This document shows, one piece after another, positions 31,015 through 38,235 of a DNA stretch of 64,000 nucleotides. The first letter of the stretch is position 1, and every line of letters begins with the position of its first letter. The notes below the pieces were generated by a model. That model worked only from the letters and a program-made list of their open reading frames with translations. It did no database searches and had not been told where the DNA came from. Both the position numbers and the translations under genes were made by a program. Origin of the DNA: JAJAZB01 sp964244295 (GTDB lineage Bacteria > Bacteroidota > Bacteroidia > Cytophagales > Spirosomataceae); NCBI GenBank assembly GCA_964244295.1, contig CAXTIG010000006.1, positions 1-64,000 on the forward strand, in the 5' to 3' direction.

Positions 31015-32514
31015 ATGCCCCAAATCCAGAAAATCCTCATCGCCAATCGCGGTGAAATCGCCCTGCGCGTCATGCGCACCGCTCGCGAAATGGGCATCGC
31101 CACCGTCGCCATTTTCAGCGAAGCCGACCGGCAGGCGCTCCACGTCCGCTACGCCGACGAGGCCGTGTGCGTGGGTCCACCGCCCTCCAACCAGTCGTAT
31201 TTGCTGGGCGATAAAATCATCGAAATCTGCCAGGAGCGCGGCGTGGATGCCATTCATCCCGGCTACGGGTTTTTGAGCGAAAACGCCGGTTTCGCCCGCA
31301 AAGTCCGCGAGGCGGGCCTGATTTTCATCGGCCCGTCGCCCGAAAGCATGGAGATGATGGGCGGAAAAATCTCGGCCAAACAAGCCGCCCGCCGCATGAA
31401 CGTGCCCCTCGTGCCGGGGGTGGACGCCGCCATCACCGACCGCGCCGCCGCCAAGCAAGTCGCCGCCGAAGTGGGCTACCCGATTCTGATCAAAGCCTCG
31501 GCGGGCGGGGGCGGCAAGGGAATGCGGGTGGTCAATGCCGAAAGTGAATTTGATGAGCAACTCGAACGCGCCCAGAGCGAAGCCCTCGCTTCCTTCGGCG
31601 ACGACGCGGTGTTTATCGAAAAATACATCACCTCGCCCAAACACATCGAAATTCAGGTGCTGGGCGACCAGCACGGGAACCTCGTCCACCTCTTCGAGCG
31701 GGAGTGTTCGATTCAGCGGCGGCACCAGAAACTGGTCGAGGAAGCGCCCTCGGCGGTGCTGACGCCCGAAATCCGGGAGCGGATGGGCCAGTGCGCCGTG
31801 GCCGTGGCCCGCGCCTGCGGCTACTACGGCGCGGGCACGGTGGAGTTTATCGTGGACGAGCACCTGGATTTTTACTTCCTCGAAATGAACACCCGTCTCC
31901 AGGTGGAACACCCCGTGACCGAACTCATCACGGGCGTAGATTTGGTGAAACAGATGATTTTCGTGGCGGAAGGCAAGGAATTGCCGTTTCGGCAAGAAGA
32001 GTTGAAAATCACCGGCCACGCCATCGAAAGCCGGGTTTGCGCCGAAGACCCGCGCAGTAATTTCCTGCCCGACGTGGGTACGCTCCACACCTACGTCCGG
32101 CCCCAGGGCAACGGCGTGCGCGTGGACGACGGCATCGAGCAGGGCCAGGCCATCCCGATTTACTACGACGCCATGTTTGCCAAACTCGTCACCTACGGCG
32201 AAGACCGCACGGAGGCGATTGAAAAAATGATTCGGGCCATCGACGAGTTTCAGATTTCGGGCGTCGCCACCACCCTGCCCTTCTGCAAATTCGTGATGCA
32301 GCACGAGGCGTTTTTATCGGGGGCCTTCGACACGCGTTTCGTGGGTCTGCATTTCAAACCCGAACTGCTCGACGAAGGCCCCGACCCCATCGAATCGATG
32401 CTGGCGGCGGCGCTGGCGGTGCGGGTGCTTTCGGGCGAAAAAAAGACGCCGACGACCGCCGAAGCGGGGTCTGCGCCGGTAAGCCGTTGGAAGGCGAATC
32501 GGTTGCGGATTTGA
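31015..32514 (+). CDS. accC: Biotin carboxylase subunit of acetyl-CoA carboxylase
   Basis: A 499-aa ATP-grasp enzyme. N-terminal QKILIANRGEIALRVMRTAR, ATP-binding KASAGGGGKGMRVV, YITSPKHIEIQVLGDQHGN, ECSIQRRHQKLVEEAPS, EMNTRLQVEHPVTELITGVD and the C-terminal biotin carboxylase lobe with RVCAEDPRSNFLPDVG. All catalytic blocks are present. The last 50 residues extend slightly past the usual end. It carboxylates biotin on the carrier protein for fatty-acid synthesis or a related acyl-CoA carboxylase; the carrier and transferase genes are not in this window. Confidence 0.95.
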   Translation: MPQIQKILIANRGEIALRVMRTAREMGIATVAIFSEADRQALHVRYADEAVCVGPPPSNQSYLLGDKIIEICQERGVDAIHPGYGFLSENAGFARKVREAGLIFIGPSPESMEMMGGKISAKQAARRMNVPLVPGVDAAITDRAAAKQVAAEVGYPILIKASAGGGGKGMRVVNAESEFDEQLERAQSEALASFGDDAVFIEKYITSPKHIEIQVLGDQHGNLVHLFERECSIQRRHQKLVEEAPSAVLTPEIRERMGQCAVAVARACGYYGAGTVEFIVDEHLDFYFLEMNTRLQVEHPVTELITGVDLVKQMIFVAEGKELPFRQEELKITGHAIESRVCAEDPRSNFLPDVGTLHTYVRPQGNGVRVDDGIEQGQAIPIYYDAMFAKLVTYGEDRTEAIEKMIRAIDEFQISGVATTLPFCKFVMQHEAFLSGAFDTRFVGLHFKPELLDEGPDPIESMLAAALAVRVLSGEKKTPTTAEAGSAPVSRWKANRLRI

Positions 32515-32678
32515 GGAGCCCGTTTATTTCAACATCACGGGCCGACCAACGAACCGTAAGGACCGGTCAGGTCAACGGCATCACCGAACTACCAATGTAA
32601 ACAAACCATGAATTACGGCTTTGGGGAAAACAATTGTCTTGCACACCCGATTCTACCGGTGTACACAAACTAAAACCG

Positions 32679-33104
32679 ATGAACATTATCGAAACTGCCG
32701 TTGCAAACGGCTCATTCAACACACTGGTTGCGGCTGTCAAAGCGGCTGACTTGGTCGAAACGCTGAGCGGTACGGGTCCCTTTACCGTATTTGCCCCCGT
32801 CGATGCCGCGTTTGACGCGCTGCCCGAAGGCACGGTCGATACCCTGGTGATGCCCGAGAACAAGGCACAACTGAGCGGTATTCTGACCTACCACGTGGTC
32901 GCCGGGAAGGTAATGTCGTCGGATTTGACCGATGGCATGACCGCGACGACGGTCAATGGCGAGACGATCACCATCCGCCTGACGGATGGCAAAGTGATGG
33001 TCAATGATGCGGAGGTACTCATTGCCGACGTGGATACCGACAACGGCGTGGTGCATGCAATCAACGCAGTACTCATGCCGACTCCGGTACTCATCCCGGC
33101 TTAG
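32679..33104 (+). CDS. Fasciclin-domain protein
   Basis: 141 aa from the ATG at 32679; a longer frame from 32634 adds an unlikely N-terminus. One complete FAS1 domain: MNIIETAVANGSFNTLVAAV, TGPFTVFAPVDAAFDALPEG, LSGILTYHVVAGKVMSSDLT and ADVDTDNGVVHAINAVLMP. These are the H1 and H2 motifs of the family. No signal peptide is visible with this start, unusual because FAS1 proteins normally act outside the cell. Terminator at 33120. Confidence 0.9.
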   Translation: MNIIETAVANGSFNTLVAAVKAADLVETLSGTGPFTVFAPVDAAFDALPEGTVDTLVMPENKAQLSGILTYHVVAGKVMSSDLTDGMTATTVNGETITIRLTDGKVMVNDAEVLIADVDTDNGVVHAINAVLMPTPVLIPA

Positions 33105-33119
33105 TCCAACTCAATCGTT

Positions 33120-33157
33120 GCAAAAAGGCTCCGTCCGCAAGGGTGGGGCCTTTTTGC
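33120..33157 (+). terminator. Terminator after the fasciclin gene
   Basis: GCAAAAAGGC pairs with GCCTTTTTGC around an 18-nt loop, 15 nt after the stop; the right arm contains T5. Confidence 0.75.
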
Positions 33158-33201
33158 TTTTTGGCAGTCTCCAGGCCGTGGACGAGTGCTACGCACGACG
33201 C

Positions 33202-33256
33202 CGGGCGCTTCGCCGAAGGGCTGGAGGTGTCCAATCACTTCCAGGCCCTCGACCGA
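33202..33256 (-). pseudogene. Relic fragment of a paralogue of the gene at 34501-34959
   Basis: On the minus strand this short stretch reads GLEVIGHLQPFGEAPG, which matches SLEVIGHLQPFGAAPS in the hypothetical protein encoded at 34501-34959. At the DNA level (+ strand) 33205-33250 and 34725-34770 are clearly similar. Nothing else of the gene is visible here, so it is a decayed duplicate. Confidence 0.55.
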
Positions 33257-33278
33257 TTATTCGCATCGGCGTTGTCAA

Positions 33279-33854
33279 TCAGGCCCGTTTCGGCTCGTAC
33301 TGGAGCACCACAATCCCGCACTCGAAGGAGGTCGCTTTGACTAAATTTAGCGCCTGGCTGCGGTCGAGTTGGTTGAAAATGGACATCCCGTTCCCAATCG
33401 CCGTGGGATTGATGAATAAATAAAACTCGTCGATCAGTCTGTGTTTGATGAGCGCCGATACAAACGTCGCCCCGCCGTACACGATGAGGTCTTGACCGTT
33501 CTGGCTTTTTAGTTTGGTGATTTCATCAACCAAGTCGCCTTTTGCCAACGTCGTGTTATTCCAGCTTGAGTTGTCAAGCGTGTTACTAAACACAACTTTA
33601 GGCGTATCGATCATTTTCTTTGCGAAAGAAAATTCGGGACTATCCGGTTGGTTATTCACGACCCCTTCCCAGTAGTTAACAAAGCCATCGGTCATTTTTC
33701 TGCCGAGTAAAATGGTGTCTGAACTGTCGGTTAGTTCGTTGATCAACGTTTCAAGTTTCTCATCGATGTTCCAGGTCATCCAGTCTAATTCGCCAGCCGG
33801 TCCCGCGACGTAGCCATCGACGGTCATCTGGACTTGAAGTTTTAATTTTCTCAT
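33279..33854 (-). CDS. Dihydrofolate-reductase-family protein (RibD C-terminal type)
   Basis: A 191-aa protein of the DHFR/RibD_C superfamily (YwjB-like): LKLQVQMTVDGYVAGPAGEL, SSDTILLGRKMTDGFVNYWE, GQDLIVYGGATFVSALIKHR, LIDEFYLFINPTAIGNGMSI. The family uses NADPH, but substrates are mostly unknown. It is more AT-rich than its neighbours, especially 33420-33800, suggesting recent acquisition. Confidence 0.88.
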   Translation of the reverse strand: MRKLKLQVQMTVDGYVAGPAGELDWMTWNIDEKLETLINELTDSSDTILLGRKMTDGFVNYWEGVVNNQPDSPEFSFAKKMIDTPKVVFSNTLDNSSWNNTTLAKGDLVDEITKLKSQNGQDLIVYGGATFVSALIKHRLIDEFYLFINPTAIGNGMSIFNQLDRSQALNLVKATSFECGIVVLQYEPKRA

Positions 33855-33962
33855 GGTCGTTTTTTTATTGCCCGCCTGGTTTTTGCTCGTCCGTTTTCAG
33901 GGAGTACGTCTTTCCGCATCACGCCAGACCTTGGTTAAAAACCACGGTTCCCACCCGATTCA

Positions 33963-34006
33963 GGAGGAATCACGCCTCGGCGTGAAACCCGATGCGTGAT
34001 TCCTCC
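33963..34006. repeat. 13-bp perfect inverted repeat
   Basis: GGAGGAATCACGC (33963-33975) and GCGTGATTCCTCC (33994-34006), 18-nt loop, just after the VOC gene stop; possible terminator of that minus-strand gene. Confidence 0.7.
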
Positions 34007-34019
34007 CGCCGCGTCTCAA

Positions 34020-34427
34020 TCAGCCTTGCCCGGTGAAATTCGGGTCCATGTACATGAATTCCCAGAGGTGGCCGTCGAGGTCTTCGAAGCCTCGGCCGTA
34101 CATCCCCTCGTACTGGTCCAGCGTGATGGTGGCCGTTCCACCAGCGGCGATGGCTTTTTCCACGAGATCGTCCACCTGCGCTTTGCTGTCGGCGGAAAGG
34201 CTAACGATGACTTCCGCGCCCTGCGTCGCGTCAGCGATGGGTTTTTTGATGAAATTTTTGAAAAACGGCTTGGTAATCAGCATCGCGTAGTTGTCCTCGC
34301 CAATGACCATGCAGGCGGCGTTTTCGTCGCTGAACTGAGGGTTGAACGAGTAGCCCAGTTGGGCGAAAAATGCCTTCGACTGGTCGAGGTTTTCGACGGG
34401 GAGGTTGACAAAGAGTTTGGTTGCCAT
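34020..34427 (-). CDS. VOC (glyoxalase/bleomycin-resistance fold) protein
   Basis: 135 aa from the ATG at 34427. Two beta-alpha-beta-beta-beta units: ATKLFVNLPVENLDQSKAFF, AQLGYSFNPQFSDENAACMV, then QVDDLVEKAIAAGGTATIT and YGRGFEDLDGHLWEFMYMDP. This is the 'glyoxalase superfamily, lactoylglutathione lyase-like' type often encoded with DoxX and AraC genes in Cytophagales. Substrate unknown. It starts a minus-strand series with the next two genes upstream. Confidence 0.88.
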   Translation of the reverse strand: MATKLFVNLPVENLDQSKAFFAQLGYSFNPQFSDENAACMVIGEDNYAMLITKPFFKNFIKKPIADATQGAEVIVSLSADSKAQVDDLVEKAIAAGGTATITLDQYEGMYGRGFEDLDGHLWEFMYMDPNFTGQG

Positions 34428-34500
34428 GATTGGAATTGGTTGAAAAAAGTAGATTTGATTCGTTCGGGTTTCGGACGGTTTTGAGCCGAAGGCCGCCTTC

Positions 34501-34959
34501 TCAAGGAGCCTCGCCCCGCACCGCCGTGGATTCGTAGCCACCCCCACCGGGATACACCCAAGCCCCGGCGAGCGTACTGCCATCGGCGCTGAAGATACCC
34601 TTGAAATACGCGGGTGAGCCTTTTTCACCGCCCCAAATCATCAGCGTGTCGCCGTTCAGTTCGTACACGTAATCCAGCGTGTTGCCCACGCTATCGTACG
34701 CCCGCGAACGGATTTCCGGGCTGGGCGCTGCGCCGAAGGGTTGGAGGTGCCCAATCACCTCCAGGCTCCTGACCGGGTGGCCGTGCAGGGTAAAGTCGAA
34801 GTGCTGGAGGAGGAAAAAACCGCCCTCCCTCCATTCGTAGGTGACGGTGCCTGCCGTCTCTCCGCTCCTCCGCTCGGTTGCCAGGTACCAACCAGTGGCT
34901 CCAGCGAGCGGAGGTTGGGACTGGGTATCTGGGTTGAAAATGGGTTCGTCGTTTGCCAT
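34501..34959 (-). CDS. Hypothetical protein, DUF1579-like
   Basis: A 152-aa soluble protein, predicted mostly beta. GWYLATERRSGETAGTVTYE, WREGGFFLLQHFDFTLHGHP, VRSLEVIGHLQPFG, YVYELNGDTLMIWGGEKGSP and FKGIFSADGSTLAGAWVYPG fit the lipocalin-like DUF1579-type beta-barrels. A relic copy of its middle lies at 33202-33256. Between the VOC and DoxX genes, probably in one operon. Function unknown. Confidence 0.65.
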   Translation of the reverse strand: MANDEPIFNPDTQSQPPLAGATGWYLATERRSGETAGTVTYEWREGGFFLLQHFDFTLHGHPVRSLEVIGHLQPFGAAPSPEIRSRAYDSVGNTLDYVYELNGDTLMIWGGEKGSPAYFKGIFSADGSTLAGAWVYPGGGGYESTAVRGEAP

Positions 34960-34996
34960 GATCGCTGGTTGATTTGAACACCCATTTCCGAGCGGT

Positions 34997-35404
34997 CTAC
35001 CGGCTCACCCGTTTCCACAAAAAATACGTCCCGAACAGCAGCGCCAGCGCCACCAGAGGGAACCCCACGTACACCGGCCCCTGCCCCACGAGGAACCACG
35101 AGGCCGACGCGCCTAGGAAATTAAAGGTGAATCCCGCGTAAGCCCATTCTTTCAGGACGGTGAACCGCGTTTGCACCAGCGCTACGGCTCCGAGAATTTT
35201 AGCAACGCCGAGGATGGTCATAATGTAGAACGGGTAGCCCAGCAGGGTCATAGCTTGCTTGCCTTCCTCAGTCAGCGAAAGGCCCGCGATGCCGTCGAGG
35301 AGCATCAGCGCGGCGAAGAGCAGGGTTGCGGTCCAGTAGGCGATGGACAGGCGGCTGGCTTTGGGACGGACGGCGGCGACGGGGTTGATTTCGAGCGTGT
35401 TCAT
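34997..35404 (-). CDS. DoxX-like inner-membrane protein
   Basis: A 135-aa protein with four membrane helices: LSIAYWTATLLFAALMLLDG, FYIMTILGVAKILGAVALVQ, EWAYAGFTFNFLGASASWFL, and VGFPLVALALLFGTYFLW. This matches the short DoxX-like family. Role unclear (redox/quinone-related functions proposed for relatives). It is divergent from the AraC-type regulator, 136 nt between starts, and is likely to be under its control. Confidence 0.88.
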   Translation of the reverse strand: MNTLEINPVAAVRPKASRLSIAYWTATLLFAALMLLDGIAGLSLTEEGKQAMTLLGYPFYIMTILGVAKILGAVALVQTRFTVLKEWAYAGFTFNFLGASASWFLVGQGPVYVGFPLVALALLFGTYFLWKRVSR

Positions 35405-35540
35405 GGTTTAGTTGAGTTTGAGTGATAACTTGTTTCTGACTTCCATGACAAAGGTACTGACCCCTTTCCGGGCGAGTGGGCGGTAAAAACGGCAATCTTG
35501 GGGGTTGATTGCGACATTTTCTCGGCGTACTTTTCCGGAC

Positions 35541-36521
35541 ATGAAGCACGTCTCGATTCTCGTCCCGCAGGAGGCCGTTCTGGCCACCATCGATGACCCC
35601 CGCCACCTGTTTACCGAAGTCAACAATTTCCTGGCGAGCATGGGCCAGCCGCCCGTTTTCCACGTCCAACTCGTCGGGCTGACGCGGGAAGTGAAACTCC
35701 ACGGCGGCTTGTTCACCGTCCACACCGACGCGTTGCTCGACGAGGTCGAAAGCACCGACCTCATTTTCGTGCCGGCCCTGAAAGGCGACATGGTGCGCGG
35801 ATTGGAGAAAAACCGCGACCTGCTGCCCTGGGTGGTGCGGCAGTACGAAGGCGGGGCCGAAGTGGCGAGCCTCTGCGTGGGCGCGTTTCTGCTGGCCTCC
35901 ACCGGCCTGCTCAAGGGCAAGCAATGCTCGACCAACTGGGTGATGGCGAACGAGTTCCGGGCCATGTTTCCCGACGTTCATTTGGTCACGGAAAAAATCA
36001 TCACCGAAGACGGCGGCATTTACACCAGCGGCGGGGCCAATTCGTACTTTAATTTATTGCTGCACCTCATCGAAAAACACGCGGGCCGCGAGCTGGCGAT
36101 TCTCTGTGCGAAGGTGTTTCAGATCGAGATGGACCGCATCAGCCAGTCGCCCTTCATCGTGTTCCGGGGCCAGCGCCTCCACGCCGACGAGCCGGTGAAA
36201 CGGGTGCAGGAATTCATCGAAACCAACTTTGGCGACCGCCTCACCATCGACGACCTCGCCGACCGCTTCGCCCTGGGCCGCCGCAACCTGGAGCGCCGCT
36301 TTAAAAAGGCCACCGACAACACGGTGGTCGAATACATCCAGCGGGTAAAAATCGAGGCGGCGAAAAAAAGCTTTGAAAGCACCTGGAAAACCATCTACGA
36401 AATCATGGACGAGGTAGGCTACGCCGACGTGAAGGCCTTCCGGGAAGTATTCAAAAAACTCACGGGGCTGTCGCCGACGGAGTACCGGAACCGGTACGGG
36501 CGGGTGGCAATGGTGGCGTAG
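35541..36521 (+). CDS. GlxA-like transcriptional activator (DJ-1/PfpI + AraC HTH)
   Basis: About 326 aa from the ATG at 35541. The N-terminal class I glutamine-amidotransferase-like domain (HVSILVPQEAVLATIDDPRH through VASLCVGAFLLASTGLLKGK, with a Cys at the nucleophile elbow) is followed by the AraC/XylS double HTH: FGDRLTIDDLADRFALGRRN, FKKATDNTVVEYIQRVKIEA and VGYADVKAFREVFKKLTGLS with PTEYRNRYG. Such proteins sense small molecules and activate nearby operons, here probably the divergent DoxX/VOC genes. The next cluster (36657-39954) on the same strand could also be a target. Confidence 0.93.
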   Translation: MKHVSILVPQEAVLATIDDPRHLFTEVNNFLASMGQPPVFHVQLVGLTREVKLHGGLFTVHTDALLDEVESTDLIFVPALKGDMVRGLEKNRDLLPWVVRQYEGGAEVASLCVGAFLLASTGLLKGKQCSTNWVMANEFRAMFPDVHLVTEKIITEDGGIYTSGGANSYFNLLLHLIEKHAGRELAILCAKVFQIEMDRISQSPFIVFRGQRLHADEPVKRVQEFIETNFGDRLTIDDLADRFALGRRNLERRFKKATDNTVVEYIQRVKIEAAKKSFESTWKTIYEIMDEVGYADVKAFREVFKKLTGLSPTEYRNRYGRVAMVA

Positions 36522-36656
36522 GGAGTGGGGCGTTCCGGTCGGGAATATTTTTTCTCTACTTTTTGAAAAAAGGGTATTTTTCCCGTTGCGGGGCTAAACT
36601 CGTTTCCTGACTTTTGAGCGTTCAATTTTGAATTCACCGACTAACTCCCCCTCATC

Positions 36657-37133
36657 ATGCTTACCGTTAATGAATCGTTCCGCTACGAACAGTCAAACTT
36701 GCCCAACGGCCGCATCCGTCTCGATGACATTCGCCGGACGTACTCCATTCATACGGATGTGATCCTACGATCCGATCCAACACTCAATCCAAAAACGTAT
36801 TTCGTGGCCGTGTACCTGAAGGGCGACTACGAGATAAAAGATGGCAACCGGACGAATCAGATCATCACCGGCTTTGTCATTCACATTCCGTTTCCTCCAG
36901 ACTGGGGCAATGCGATTTTAGTGGGGGATCGAGCAATCGAAATGAACGCGAATACGGAGTTTTATTATTTCAAATCAACGAGCAGACCACCCACTGATCC
37001 GCTTTATCGCCAAGACCCCACCGAGGTGGTTAAATCTACGTTTGCTACGTTGATGGCTGCTGGTTTGGGCGTCATTGCCACAACGAGTTCCCCCAGAACC
37101 CGTACTCTTCCGATGCACAATACGCTGATTTGA
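36657..37133 (+). CDS. Unknown 158-aa protein, candidate substrate of the HopA1/kinase system
   Basis: No family is recognised. The N-terminal 110 residues look like a small beta-rich domain (YFVAVYLKGDYEIKDGNRTN, ITGFVIHIPFPPDWGNAILV). The C-terminal tail is Thr/Ser-rich: STFATLMAAGLGVIATTSSP then RTRTLPMHNTLI. There is no cysteine in the whole protein. It lies 3 nt upstream of the kinase gene and is the only other member of the operon, so it could be the precursor or target protein, or an accessory factor. That role is inference from position only. Confidence 0.6.
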   Translation: MLTVNESFRYEQSNLPNGRIRLDDIRRTYSIHTDVILRSDPTLNPKTYFVAVYLKGDYEIKDGNRTNQIITGFVIHIPFPPDWGNAILVGDRAIEMNANTEFYYFKSTSRPPTDPLYRQDPTEVVKSTFATLMAAGLGVIATTSSPRTRTLPMHNTLI

Positions 37134-37136
37134 CGA

Positions 37137-38231
37137 ATGTTCCTGCTGACCACGTCCAACGTCGCCCGTTACCTGATTCGGACGGGCGTCGTTGTTCATC
37201 CCGAACAGTGGACCTGGCGCATCACCTCCGGCCCCGGCAACCGCTCCAGTGTGGCGTTCGTCATTGAATTGAGTCGATTGGACCAGGGGAACAAACGCTG
37301 GTTTGTGAAACAATCGCTTTATCCCCTGCACTACGAAACCGTCGGAGCGGACACCGAGGCTCAAACCTACGCGCTGCTGGGGAGAGAAGCCGACCTGCTG
37401 CCCTACCTGGCCTTGTCGGATAGTGATTTCCCGTTCCGGTACGACGCCCCAAACCGGATTCTGGTGCTCAACGGCCTGCCGGGTTTTTCGCCCGTACCCG
37501 CCAGCCTGCACGATCCGCAGACGGGCACCGACCTTCGCCGGGGGGATTTTGCGGCGGCGGCGGCGGCGATGATGGCCCGGTTTCATCGGCGTCTGGAGCG
37601 CCGCTGCCTGAGCGGCTCGGGTCGGCACGAACGCACCGCGTTTGTGGCCAACGTGCCTGCTTTGCTGCGCAATGGCGCGGAAGCCCTGCGGGTCTTGCAG
37701 GAGTACGGGTATGCCCAAAGCCTGTTCAGGCATTTGCAGAATTTCTTCTTCGACCCCGAAATCGCTCCGCTGCTGCAAGACCTGGATCAGAGTTGGCAGT
37801 TTTCTCACCTTATCCACGGCGATGCCGCGCTGCGAAATTTCCTCTACCGCAAAACCGACCGCATCGAACTTCGCTGGGTGGACTGGGAAACCGCCGGCTG
37901 GGGAGACCCGCGCTGGGATTGCGCGCTGTTTTTTCTGGATTTCATTCTGGCGTATTTCGGGGGCTACGTCAACAAAACCACGTTTCGGCTTAACAGTCGA
38001 AAATTTTACACTCAATATTTCGCCGGTCAGCCGGAGGGCGTATCGTTCGAGAACTGGTTCGTTCCCACCTTGCGTCTGGCTGTACTCAAAGGCTTTTCAC
38101 ACCTGATCCACGGCGTGACGGATGAGGTTTTGGCTCTATCAGAGTACCCCCGGAAAGAGGCCGCCCAATTGAAGGGTATCGCCCAATTGCGACCACTTTT
38201 TTTAGACCCGCTCTCCTTTTTTGATTTCTGA
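37137..38231 (+). CDS. APH-fold kinase of a class V lanthipeptide-like system
   Basis: A 364-aa protein with the aminoglycoside-phosphotransferase fold. The catalytic loop is LIHGDAALRNFLYRK (HGDxxxxN, with Asp and Asn in place) and the metal loop is RWVDWETAGWGDPRWDCALF (Asp plus GDP.WD). The N-terminal lobe has RWFVKQSLYPLHYE with a likely ATP-contacting Lys. In class V lanthipeptide systems a kinase of this fold (LxmK in lexapeptide) phosphorylates Ser/Thr and a HopA1-type lyase (LxmY) removes the phosphate. Here the HopA1 gene follows immediately. Ordinary small-molecule kinase activity cannot be excluded. Confidence 0.78.
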   Translation: MFLLTTSNVARYLIRTGVVVHPEQWTWRITSGPGNRSSVAFVIELSRLDQGNKRWFVKQSLYPLHYETVGADTEAQTYALLGREADLLPYLALSDSDFPFRYDAPNRILVLNGLPGFSPVPASLHDPQTGTDLRRGDFAAAAAAMMARFHRRLERRCLSGSGRHERTAFVANVPALLRNGAEALRVLQEYGYAQSLFRHLQNFFFDPEIAPLLQDLDQSWQFSHLIHGDAALRNFLYRKTDRIELRWVDWETAGWGDPRWDCALFFLDFILAYFGGYVNKTTFRLNSRKFYTQYFAGQPEGVSFENWFVPTLRLAVLKGFSHLIHGVTDEVLALSEYPRKEAAQLKGIAQLRPLFLDPLSFFDF

Positions 38232-38235
38232 CTTC

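Noticed and set aside
30973..32304. Long open frame on the minus strand (443 codons)
   Set aside because: Antisense shadow of accC in GC-rich DNA; the plus strand encodes an unmistakable biotin carboxylase.
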